This document shows, piece after piece, positions 1-6,670 of a stretch of 7,023 bases of DNA. The translations under genes and the position numbers were made by a program. The stretch is from Candidatus Aegiribacteria sp. (GTDB lineage: Bacteria > Fermentibacterota > Fermentibacteria > Fermentibacterales > Fermentibacteraceae). The stretch lies in assembly GCA_030634715.1 (NCBI GenBank), contig DAOWAG010000059.1, forward strand, positions 1-7,023. The letters run 5' to 3'. The notes under the pieces are model-generated. The model was not told where the DNA came from, searched no databases, and saw only the letters and a list, made by a program, of their open reading frames with translations. How positions within the stretch are numbered: the stretch's first letter is position 1; every line of letters begins with the position of its first letter.

Positions 1-1314
1 ATGCTTCGCGTAATCGGAGTTGAAGATGTCAGTGATCTTCTTCAATCGATCCCGCTCAAGTATCAGGTAAAAGAAGATCTTGATCTGCCTGATCCTGTTT
101 CAGAACTTGAACTCCAGCGTGAGTTTGAGGGATATGCCTGCAGAAATACGGGAGCTGATAAGATCTGTTTTCTTGGAGCCGGTGCTTACGACCATTTCAT
201 CCCTGCGGCAGTTGATCACATTCTGCTTCGAAGTGAATTCTATACCGCATATACACCTTATCAGGCTGAGGTCAGCCAGGGAACGCTCCAGGCTATTTTC
301 GAATATCAATCGATGATTGCCAGATTGACCGGTATGGATGTGGCAAATGCTTCCATGTACGATGGTGCTTCCGCTGCCGCTGAAGCATGTCTCATGGCGA
401 TGAGAGTTACCCGGAAACAGAGAATCCTGATCGCGGGACCAATGAATCCGCGATGGATGGAAGTGGTTAGAACCTATCTAAAAAGAGATGATTTTGAGAT
501 AAACGAGATTCCATTCCTTGAGAATGGAACACTGGATCTTGAGATAACAGCAAAACTTATTGAAGGTGGAACGGCTGCCATTCTCGTTCAATACCCAAAC
601 TACTTCGGACTGATTGAAGATCTTCAGCCGATAGCTGATTTGATTCATGAACACAAAGGGCTTCTTATTGCTGCTGCTGATCCCGTTGCTCTCCCCCTTC
701 TTCGCTCACCGGGTGATGCCGGAGCTGATATCGTAGTCGGAGAAGGGCAGAGTATGGGTATCCCGATGTCATATGGTGGTCCATATGTCGGTTTCATGGC
801 TACGCGCAAAAAACTCGCGAGAAAGATGCCTGGCAGGATCATCGGAAGGACTTCCGACCGAGCCGACCAGGAGGGATATGTGCTGACTCTGCAGACGAGA
901 GAACAGCATATACGCAGGGAAAAGGCCACAAGTAATATCTGTTCCAACCAAGCTCTGATGGCCCTTGCGAATACAGTCTATCTATCTCTGATGGGTGAGA
1001 GTGGGTTCAGGGAAGTGTCGAATCAGTGTTTTCATAAGAGTCATTACCTTCAGCAGAAGCTTCTTGAAATTCCGGGTGTGACCAGAGTATTTGCTGACAC
1101 GTCCTTCTTCAGAGAGTTTACTGTCTCATTTCCTGTCTCCTCCATGCAAATCCGAGATCGTATGCTGGAAGAAGGCATCCTCGCGGGTATTCCCAATGTC
1201 GAACTCGGCGAGGGAGTAATGCTGATAACCGCAACTGAAAAAAGGACGAAGCAGGAAATGGATCTCTATGTAAGAATCGCTTCTGAAATCTGCCGCGGAG
1301 GTGGTAATCAATGA
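1..1314 (+). CDS. gcvPA: Glycine dehydrogenase (decarboxylating) subunit 1, GcvPA; 5' end probably outside window
   Basis: This is the alpha half of the split P-protein of the cytoplasmic glycine cleavage system. Together with GcvPB it decarboxylates glycine and passes the aminomethyl group to lipoylated GcvH. Family hallmarks visible here are TAYTPYQAEVSQG (residues 82-94), the NASMYDGAS stretch from residue 116, GEGQSMGIPMSYGGPYVGF (247-265) and LQTREQHIRREKATSNI (about residues 297-313). The visible frame gives 437 residues. Known GcvPA proteins, for example from Thermus, carry about 13 residues (a PHTxxxxxEML-like stretch) before the point that matches MLRVIGVEDVSDLL. The ATG at base 1 is therefore probably an internal methionine, and the true start lies upstream. 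The stop TGA overlaps the gcvPB ATG (ATGA). The family assignment is very secure; the start is not. Confidence 0.96.
   Translation: MLRVIGVEDVSDLLQSIPLKYQVKEDLDLPDPVSELELQREFEGYACRNTGADKICFLGAGAYDHFIPAAVDHILLRSEFYTAYTPYQAEVSQGTLQAIFEYQSMIARLTGMDVANASMYDGASAAAEACLMAMRVTRKQRILIAGPMNPRWMEVVRTYLKRDDFEINEIPFLENGTLDLEITAKLIEGGTAAILVQYPNYFGLIEDLQPIADLIHEHKGLLIAAADPVALPLLRSPGDAGADIVVGEGQSMGIPMSYGGPYVGFMATRKKLARKMPGRIIGRTSDRADQEGYVLTLQTREQHIRREKATSNICSNQALMALANTVYLSLMGESGFREVSNQCFHKSHYLQQKLLEIPGVTRVFADTSFFREFTVSFPVSSMQIRDRMLEEGILAGIPNVELGEGVMLITATEKRTKQEMDLYVRIASEICRGGGNQ
1297..1304 (+). promoter_or_regulatory. Shine-Dalgarno for gcvPB
   Basis: GGAGGTGG lies inside the last codons of gcvPA. Its GGAGG core ends nine bases before the ATG at 1311. 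This supports 1311 as the gcvPB start and fits translational coupling through the ATGA overlap. Confidence 0.7.
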
Positions 1315-2774
1315 AAACCATCTTCGAAATCAGCAGTCCGGACAGAATCGGGTCTACCCTTCCTGAACTTGATGTACCTGTCTCCGCGAGTATTCCCCCG
1401 AATCTCGAAAGAAGTGGAGAAACCGGTCTGCCAGAGGTAACGGAAGGTCAGGTTATGCGGCATTTCGTGAACCTGAGCACCTTGAATTACCATGTAGAGA
1501 AGGGTATGTACCCGCTCGGTTCCTGCACGATGAAATTCAATCCGAAGCACTTCGAGAATCTTGCCAGATTAACAGGACTCTCAGGAATCCATCCTCTTGT
1601 CCCTGAAGTCATGGCCGCCGGAACCCTCGAAATAATGTACAAGCTTGCTGATTTCCTTTGCGAAATCACAGGCTTCGAGGGAGCGTCTCTTCAGCCTGCC
1701 GCAGGCGCACAGGGAGAATTCTGTGGTTTAATGCTCATAAAGAGCTACCTTGAGAGCATTGGAGAAAAGCATAGAAATGAAGTTCTCATGCCTGATTCCG
1801 CTCATGGCACGAATCCCGCGACTTCAACTCTGGCTGATTGCGTAATCATTGGAGTGAAGTCTAACGAATTAGGTGAGGTCGATCCTGATGACCTCCGTGC
1901 GAAGGTTGGTCCGAATACAGCTGCGTTCATGCTGACCAATCCGAATACTCTCGGTCTTTTTGAATCACGAATTGAGGAGCTTACCTCGATCGTTCATGAG
2001 GCTGGAGGATTTAATTACATGGATGGTGCCAACATGAACGCCCTTCTGGGAATTGCCAGACCTGGCGATATGGGGTTTGATGTCTGTCATCTCAACTTAC
2101 ATAAGACTTTTGCAACACCCCATGGAGGTGGCGGTCCCGGTGCCGGACCTGTGACATGTACAGCGGAACTGGCTCAATTCCTTCCAGATCCGATTGTGAT
2201 CCAGAATAAGGACGGCAGCTACTCATTGAGTAAAAAACAGAATTCATTTGGTAGACTGCTGGCATTCTACGGCAACATAGGCGTGCTTTACAAGGCCTTC
2301 GCTTATGTGAGAACCCTTGGCGCTGCCGGGCTAAGGGAAGTTACCGAGAATGCCCTGCTAAACGCTAATTACCTTAAAGCCAGACTTGAGGAATATTTTG
2401 ATATTCCTTTCAATAGCGGTCCATGCATGCATGAATTCGTTCTCTCTGGAGACAGACAGGCGGAGAAGGGTGTAAAAACGCTGGATATGGCGAAAAGACT
2501 TCTTGATTACGGTTTTCACGCACCAACAGTGTATTTCCCGCTGATCGTGCATGAAGCGATGATGATAGAGCCCACGGAAACGGAGGGGCTGGAGGATCTC
2601 GATGCTTTTGCCGAAGCCATGATTTCCATTTCGCGGGAATGCGATGAAAAACCGTATCTTGTTACTGACGCACCTGTGAACACACCTGTTCTCAGACTGA
2701 ATGAAGTGCAGGCCGTCAAGGAGCTTTGTGTAGTAGAACCACAGGATGAAGGGGATAGTGATAGAATCGACTGA
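1311..2774 (+). CDS. gcvPB: Glycine dehydrogenase (decarboxylating) subunit 2, GcvPB
   Basis: This is the PLP-carrying beta half of the split glycine cleavage P-protein, acting in the cytoplasm as a complex with GcvPA. The cofactor lysine is K265 in NLHKTFATPHGGGGPGAGP. The PLP pocket is further marked by H165 in PDSAHGTNPATS and D238 in YMDGANMNALLG. The YPLGSCTMKFNP motif near residues 67-78, LQPAAGAQGE and the C-terminal MMIEPTETEGLEDL are also typical. The length of 487 residues is normal for the subunit. The ATG at 1311 overlaps the gcvPA stop and has a good upstream Shine-Dalgarno. The 3' end overlaps the next gene by up to 29 bases. All expected active-site residues are present, so the enzyme should be functional. 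No lipoyl carrier (gcvH) or aminomethyltransferase (gcvT) gene lies in this window; they may be upstream. Confidence 0.97.
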   Translation: MKTIFEISSPDRIGSTLPELDVPVSASIPPNLERSGETGLPEVTEGQVMRHFVNLSTLNYHVEKGMYPLGSCTMKFNPKHFENLARLTGLSGIHPLVPEVMAAGTLEIMYKLADFLCEITGFEGASLQPAAGAQGEFCGLMLIKSYLESIGEKHRNEVLMPDSAHGTNPATSTLADCVIIGVKSNELGEVDPDDLRAKVGPNTAAFMLTNPNTLGLFESRIEELTSIVHEAGGFNYMDGANMNALLGIARPGDMGFDVCHLNLHKTFATPHGGGGPGAGPVTCTAELAQFLPDPIVIQNKDGSYSLSKKQNSFGRLLAFYGNIGVLYKAFAYVRTLGAAGLREVTENALLNANYLKARLEEYFDIPFNSGPCMHEFVLSGDRQAEKGVKTLDMAKRLLDYGFHAPTVYFPLIVHEAMMIEPTETEGLEDLDAFAEAMISISRECDEKPYLVTDAPVNTPVLRLNEVQAVKELCVVEPQDEGDSDRID

Positions 2775-3192
2775 TAAGCCGGAAGAGGTGCTTGAATGGA
2801 TTTCACATCCAGCCGGTGAGCGTCCCTGGGCAACTGTAGCGTATGTTTCGATTATTCTGCTTGCCGGTTTGCTGGCAGCTATGGTCATGGGGAATAATCT
2901 CTGGTGGGGACTTGTTTTCGCTTTCGTACTGTTTCTATCAGGATGGACCTTTTTTCTTCCCATTCGATTCAGGATGAACGATGAGGGTGTTATCAAAAAG
3001 TCTCTCTTCGGCACGGAACGTATGACCTGGACACAGGTCAGGAGTATAATTCCGGATAGATACGGTGTTCTTCTGAGCCCATTTCCACAGCCAACCAGAC
3101 TTGCGAAATTCAGGGGAATGTCAGTGCAGTTTTCTGGAAACAGAGAGGAAGTCCTTGAATATATCAGGACACATTCCACCGGGCAGCCATGA
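2746..3192 (+). CDS. Small membrane protein with PH-like (DUF304/YcxB-type) domain
   Basis: This 148-residue protein has two predicted membrane helices, near residues 31-49 (VAYVSIILLAGLLAAMVMG) and 52-72 (ending in FLSGWTFFLP). They are followed by a cytosolic beta-rich tail with the pattern RFRMNDEGVIKKSLFG, then MTWTQVRSI, then GVLLSPFPQPTRLAKFRG, ending in NREEVLEYIRTH. That order of a paired hydrophobic hairpin and then a strand-rich region with W-x-x-V and LSP motifs resembles bacterial PH-domain membrane proteins. The match was made by eye, and the function is unknown. The start is uncertain: ATG 2746 overlaps gcvPB by 29 bases with little Shine-Dalgarno signal, and GTG 2758 follows AAGGGG (2749-2754) only three bases away. 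The alternative would give 144 residues. The 3' end overlaps the next gene. It is probably co-transcribed with gcvPB, but nothing in the sequence ties it to glycine metabolism. Confidence 0.8.
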   Translation: MKGIVIESTDKPEEVLEWISHPAGERPWATVAYVSIILLAGLLAAMVMGNNLWWGLVFAFVLFLSGWTFFLPIRFRMNDEGVIKKSLFGTERMTWTQVRSIIPDRYGVLLSPFPQPTRLAKFRGMSVQFSGNREEVLEYIRTHSTGQP

Positions 3193-3583
3193 TCTGATTG
3201 ATCTTGAGGGTACCGAGGATTACTCGGAACTCATGGAGAAAATCGCAAATGGCATCGTACAGAGGCAATTGACTGTACCGGCAATAATATTCTTCGAGTC
3301 GATTAAACCTTTGTCGTTTCTGGGGAATCAGCTGCTTATATTTGCTAATCCGGTTGTTTCACTTGTTGTCCAGTCTGGGAATTACTACAAGTTTATCCGG
3401 ATGATCGAGAACAGGGAAAATATAGAGAAGCTTACACTAATGATTGAAGAAGTGAATGCTCGTGATGTTCAGGACCGCAGGGAGTTGAAGGAGACTCGCC
3501 GGAAGGAGAAACGCAGCAGAAAGACCTTCTGGAGCCGGTTCATACACGGGAACAAGGATAGCAATAAAGAAGAAGGAGGTTAA
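3155..3583 (+). CDS. Small basic protein of unknown function, hydrophobic middle segment
   Basis: I cannot name a characterised family for this protein. From the TTG at 3155 it has 142 residues: an acidic start (DLEGTEDYSELMEKIANGI), a hydrophobic middle from about residue 39 to 72 (LTVPAIIFFESIKPLSFLGN, then LLIFANPVVSLVV), a charged helical segment (FIRMIENRENIEKLTLMIEEV), and a strongly basic tail rich in R, K and E, with FWSRFIHGNK near the end. The ESIKPLSFLG and ENRENIEKL segments look like conserved motifs rather than random coding. TTG 3155 is preferred because GAGAGG (3143-3148) lies six bases upstream. The first ATG, at 3233, would give 116 residues but has only a distant GAGG before it. 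Another TTG exists at 3101. The TTG 3155 start overlaps the PH-like gene by 38 bases, and the stop TAA shares a base with the next ATG. The protein may attach peripherally to membrane, given its upstream membrane-protein partner, but this is a guess. Confidence 0.72.
   Translation: MNISGHIPPGSHDLIDLEGTEDYSELMEKIANGIVQRQLTVPAIIFFESIKPLSFLGNQLLIFANPVVSLVVQSGNYYKFIRMIENRENIEKLTLMIEEVNARDVQDRRELKETRRKEKRSRKTFWSRFIHGNKDSNKEEGG
3573..3580 (+). promoter_or_regulatory. Strong Shine-Dalgarno before the MutL-like gene; decides start
   Basis: AAGGAGGT is a near-perfect anti-16S match, but its AGGAGG core ends only three bases before ATG 3583. It sits nine bases before the in-frame GTG at 3589. Spacing therefore favours GTG 3589 as the initiation codon, or coupled re-initiation on the TAATG at 3581-3585. 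Confidence 0.65.
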
Positions 3584-5460
3584 TGGCGGTGGCCGATAAA
3601 GAAATCACCAGAATTATGGCGACGGACTGCGGCAGTACTACTACAAAAGCCATTCTCATCGAAAAGAGGGATGGCGAGTTTCGTCTCATCCGAAGGGGAG
3701 AGGCTCCAACCACTGTCGAGGCACCCGCTGAGGATGTAACCAAAGGCGTGCTTAATGCGGTGGGAGAAATCGAAGATCTGGAAGGACGTAAATTCCTGAA
3801 AGCTGATGGAAGTTCTGTTCTGGTGTCTCCCGACAGCCCTGACGGAGTGGATATCTACATGTCCACATCTTCCGCCGGGGGTGGTCTTCAGATGACTGTA
3901 GCCGGAGTTGTAAAGACAATGACCGGTGAAAGCGCCCAGCGCGCCGCGCTCGGTGCAGGTGCTATCGTGATGGATGTTGTCGCGTCTAACGACGGCAGAC
4001 TCGCGCATGAGAAGGTTGCAGACATCAGACGGTTGAGACCCGATATGATCCTCCTCTCCGGAGGTATCGACGGCGGCACGATCGATCACGTAGTTGAGCT
4101 TGCGGAGATCATTAAAGCCGCTGATCCGAAACCCAGATTTGGCGTGGGCTATAAGCTTCCTGTCATTTATGCGGGTAACAAAGATGCTGCCGGGGAAGTC
4201 GCGAAAGAACTTGGAGAGCAGGTTGAATTGAAGATAGTGGATAATCTTCGACCTGTTCTTGAAAGGGAAAACCTCGGTCCAGCAAGGGACATAATTCATG
4301 AACTGTTCATGGAGCATGTCATGGCTCAGGCTCCGGGTTATCCAAGGCTGATGGAATGGGCAGGGCATTACGTTGACGGTAAGTGGAAGCAGGTTCCCAT
4401 CATGCCCACTCCAGGCGCTGTGGGGAGACTGATCGAGAGTGTTGCCAAGAATGAGAATATTGAGGTTATGGGTGTTGATATCGGCGGAGCGACAACAGAT
4501 GTCTTCAGCGTTTTTGAAAGCGGAGAAGAAACTGTTTTCAACCGAACTGTATCCGCGAACCTGGGCTTGAGTTACAGTGTGTCCAATGTTCTCGCAAGCG
4601 CTGGATTTGATAATGTCATGCGCTGGGTTCCATTCCACATGGATGAGGCGGATCTCAGAAACAGGATCAGAAACAAGATGATCCGTCCAACGACCATTCC
4701 GCAGATGCTGAAAGAACTCATTGTTGAACAGGCCATCGCGCGGGAGGCCCTCAGGCTTGCACTCGTGCAGCATAAGGAACTGGCTACCGGCCTGAAGGGT
4801 ATCGCCCAGGAAAGAACGATAGGTGATGCTTTCGAGCAGACACAAACCGGGGCAACTCTGGTAAATATGATGGATCTTGATCTGCTGATCGGATCCGGAG
4901 GAGTTCTCTCTCATGCACCCAGAAGAAGTCAGGCTGCTCTCATGGTCATAGATGCATTCCTTCCCGAGGGAGTTACGATGCTGGCGGTGGACTCGATTTT
5001 CATGATGCCTCAGCTTGGCGTACTGTCAGAAGTGCTTCCGCAGGCTGCTACAGAAGTATTCGATAAAGACTGCCTTATACGACTCGGATCCTGTGTGGCT
5101 CCTTCCGGACAGCTGAAGAAAACAGACATTCTCGCCGATGTCAGGCTTTCAATGTCTGATGGATCATCAAAGGAACTTCAGATAGAGCGAGGAAAGATGT
5201 TCGTTCTGCCCCTTGGAGTCGGAGAGAAAGTTCAAGCTGTAATCAAACCGGCGAAGAATCTTGATGTCGGTTCCGGTCCCGGTATCGAATGGGCCGGTGA
5301 ACTCGAAGGCGGGGTAGTCGGTCTTGTATTTGACGGAAGAGGAAGGCGACCTTTCAATCTTCCAGAGGATGATTCAGAGAGAATCGCAAAGCTTCAGGAA
5401 TGGGCAGAGGCTCTTGATTTATATCCTGACAGATTTCTGAATCTGGAGGGGAGCGAATAA
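3583..5460 (+). CDS. MutL/GlmL family protein (glutamate mutase L-like ASKHA ATPase, putative B12-mutase reactivator)
   Basis: This 625-residue protein belongs to the family named after GlmL/MutL of clostridial glutamate mutase, proposed to act as a chaperone or reactivator of coenzyme-B12 mutases. It is unrelated to mismatch-repair MutL. The ASKHA nucleotide-binding pattern is complete: phosphate-1 loop DCGSTTTKAIL from D15, ILLSGGIDGGT with the glycine pair at 160-161, phosphate-2 loop GVDIGGATTDVF with D299, and the adenosine-type motif LLIGSGGVLSHAP from G437. The family signature MSTSSAGGGLQM is also present. It is longer than the clostridial GlmL (about 460 residues, from memory). Much of the excess is a strand-rich C-terminal extension from about residue 510, with FVLPLGVGEKVQAV and DVGSGPGIEWAGEL. 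The start is either ATG 3583 or GTG 3589. The stop overlaps the next ATG by one base. No mutase subunit is visible, so the client is unknown; the family call is secure, the role is inferred. Confidence 0.9.
   Translation: MAVADKEITRIMATDCGSTTTKAILIEKRDGEFRLIRRGEAPTTVEAPAEDVTKGVLNAVGEIEDLEGRKFLKADGSSVLVSPDSPDGVDIYMSTSSAGGGLQMTVAGVVKTMTGESAQRAALGAGAIVMDVVASNDGRLAHEKVADIRRLRPDMILLSGGIDGGTIDHVVELAEIIKAADPKPRFGVGYKLPVIYAGNKDAAGEVAKELGEQVELKIVDNLRPVLERENLGPARDIIHELFMEHVMAQAPGYPRLMEWAGHYVDGKWKQVPIMPTPGAVGRLIESVAKNENIEVMGVDIGGATTDVFSVFESGEETVFNRTVSANLGLSYSVSNVLASAGFDNVMRWVPFHMDEADLRNRIRNKMIRPTTIPQMLKELIVEQAIAREALRLALVQHKELATGLKGIAQERTIGDAFEQTQTGATLVNMMDLDLLIGSGGVLSHAPRRSQAALMVIDAFLPEGVTMLAVDSIFMMPQLGVLSEVLPQAATEVFDKDCLIRLGSCVAPSGQLKKTDILADVRLSMSDGSSKELQIERGKMFVLPLGVGEKVQAVIKPAKNLDVGSGPGIEWAGELEGGVVGLVFDGRGRRPFNLPEDDSERIAKLQEWAEALDLYPDRFLNLEGSE
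5445..5453 (+). promoter_or_regulatory. Shine-Dalgarno for the 373-residue gene
   Basis: GGAGGGGAG lies in the last codons of the MutL-like gene, with the purine run ending six bases before ATG 5460. It supports the TAATG-coupled start. Confidence 0.65.
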
Positions 5461-6581
5461 TGGCTTTTGCATATACACCTGGATTGAGAGTTGCGAGTGT
5501 TACTGAAATCCTGAAAGAGAGAAGACTTCCTCTCACCGGAGAAACTCTGGTTAATGTCGGCGATTCAGTAATCGCGGAAACTGTTGTCGCCCGGACTGAA
5601 CTTCCGGGTAATGTCAAGATGGTAAATATCGCGAATATCATGGGGATGCCGCCGGGAGATATCCCTGAGCTTCTTTTTAAGAAGGAGGGGGATCCGCTTG
5701 AGGAAGATGAACCGATTGGTCAGACAAAAGGTTTCTTCGGTCTTTTCAAGAACACGGTAAGATCGCCTATCAAGGGTACTTTTGAAAGCTTTAACCGTAT
5801 TACTGGACAGGCTGTTCTTCGTGAACCTCCGATTCCTGTGGAGATCGGTGCTTACATAAAGGGAACGGTTGCTGAAATACTTGAAAACGAGGGTGTGGTC
5901 ATCAAGGCAACAGCTACGTTCGTTCAGGGTATTTTCGGAATAGGCGGTGAAACCCGCGGGGAGCTTAAGGTTTGTGCGGATGGTCCTGGTCAGGAACTTA
6001 CTGGGGACCTCATAGATGAATCCTGCAGAGGCAAGATTCTTCTTGGTGGTTCTTTTGTATCATATGAAACCCTTAATAAGGCTATCGCTACCGGAGTCAA
6101 GGCGATAATAGTGGGCGGCTTCGATGATAAGGACCTTAAGGAATTTCTCGGATTTGATCTTGGTGTAGCCATAACCGGGCATGAGAAGAAAGGCATTACA
6201 CTTATCCTTACAGAAGGATTTGGAAGAATGACCATGGCTCATGGCACTTTTGATCTTCTCCGCTCTCGCGAGGGAATGCTTGCAAGCGTTAACGGCGCTA
6301 CTCAGATAAGAGCGGGTGTCATGCGACCGGAAGTAGTAATCCCCGTTGAGATGAGCGTCAGTGATATTGGTTCTGGGAAACAGGCTGGCGCCATGGACAT
6401 AGGGTCTCCGATCCGATGCATACGCGCACCGTATTTCGGAAAACTGGGTAAAGTGGCAGTGCTCCCGGCAGAGCTTCAGGTGCTGGATTCGGAAGCTCTT
6501 GTAAGAGTGCTGGAAGTGGAATTCGAGAATGGTGAAATCGCTACTGTTCCGCGTGCGAATGTGGAGCTGATTGAGGAATAG
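5460..6581 (+). CDS. Uncharacterised protein partnered with MutL-like gene; barrel segments plus KOW-like C-terminus
   Basis: No characterised function is recognised for this 373-residue protein, which has no signal peptide or membrane helix. The N-terminal third (about residues 20-155) is beta-rich, with repeated G-x-x-V-x-x-GD-x-V turns (LVNVGDSVIAETVVARTELP, KKEGDPLEEDEPIGQ, VRSPIKGTFESFNRITGQAV). This layout recalls biotinyl/lipoyl or sandwich-barrel-hybrid folds. The middle (about 190-240) has an alpha/beta pattern: GKILLGGSFVSYETLNKAIA, GVKAIIVGGFDDKDLKEFLG. It is followed by GHEKKGITLILTEGFGRMTM and an NGATQIRAGVMRPEVVIPV motif. The C-terminus from about residue 322 (YFGKLGKVAVLP, then a V-rich strand run ending in VPRANVELIEE) is KOW/SH3-like. 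These fold calls are by eye. ATG 5460 shares a base with the preceding stop, so obligate co-expression with the MutL-like ATPase is likely. It may be a complex partner, adaptor or scaffold. No lipoylation or biotinylation lysine motif (such as MKM) is seen, so a carrier role is not supported. Confidence 0.85.
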   Translation: MAFAYTPGLRVASVTEILKERRLPLTGETLVNVGDSVIAETVVARTELPGNVKMVNIANIMGMPPGDIPELLFKKEGDPLEEDEPIGQTKGFFGLFKNTVRSPIKGTFESFNRITGQAVLREPPIPVEIGAYIKGTVAEILENEGVVIKATATFVQGIFGIGGETRGELKVCADGPGQELTGDLIDESCRGKILLGGSFVSYETLNKAIATGVKAIIVGGFDDKDLKEFLGFDLGVAITGHEKKGITLILTEGFGRMTMAHGTFDLLRSREGMLASVNGATQIRAGVMRPEVVIPVEMSVSDIGSGKQAGAMDIGSPIRCIRAPYFGKLGKVAVLPAELQVLDSEALVRVLEVEFENGEIATVPRANVELIEE

Positions 6582-6618
6582 AATATTGCATAGAAAATGT
6601 GATTGATTATTGAATAGA

Positions 6619-6653
6619 TGATGCCTCTGGTTTTCCAGGGGCATCACCTTTCT
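6619..6653 (+). terminator. Hairpin terminator closing the operon (weak T-tract)
   Basis: TGATGCCTCTGG (6619-6630) pairs with CCAGGGGCATCA (6635-6646) to form a 12-bp stem with a single G-U pair (6626 with 6639) and a TTTT loop. The following CCTTTCT is only partly T-rich. The stem begins 38 bases after the stop of the 373-residue gene, where an intrinsic terminator is expected. The poor U-tract may mean incomplete termination and some read-through into the next gene. The stem could also act as a 3'-end stabiliser. Confidence 0.72.
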
Positions 6654-6659
6654 AAGTGG

Positions 6660-6666
6660 AAGGAGG
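6660..6666 (+). promoter_or_regulatory. Shine-Dalgarno for the exported FN3-like protein
   Basis: AAGGAGG ends four bases before ATG 6671. It is a strong site with slightly short spacing. It fixes the start together with the signal peptide that follows. Confidence 0.75.
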
Positions 6667-6670
6667 GAAA

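Noticed and set aside
2358..3179. Minus-strand open frame (273 codons) across the gcvPB end and the PH-like gene
   Set aside because: It is antisense to conserved gcvPB sequence and crosses two plus-strand genes. The translation shows no recognisable motif.
3189..3192. ATGA overlap at the end of the PH-like gene as a start for the next gene
   Set aside because: That ATG is out of frame with the following gene and reaches a stop after two codons.
3580..4914. Long minus-strand open frame (444 codons) opposite the MutL-like gene
   Set aside because: It lies entirely antisense to a clear family member, its translation is rich in His, Ser and Cys with no domain-like pattern, and it has no convincing ribosome site. 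It is a shadow of codon bias on the other strand.
3583..5460. DNA mismatch-repair MutL
   Set aside because: There is no GHKL ATPase motif set. The motifs are of the ASKHA type found in the glutamate mutase MutL/GlmL family, which shares only the name.
5460..6581. Lipoyl or biotin carrier domain
   Set aside because: The beta-turn layout is suggestive, but there is no MKM or DKA-type modification lysine, so a swinging-arm carrier role is not supported.
6586..6615. Possible promoter TTGCAT with TTGAAT 18 bases later
   Set aside because: Only about half of each box matches the sigma-70 consensus, and transcription from it would run straight into the terminator hairpin.
6060..6647. Minus-strand open frame (195 codons) opposite the 373-residue gene
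   Set aside because: It starts inside the terminator hairpin region, is His/Ser/Phe-rich without domain structure, and is antisense to a better-supported gene.
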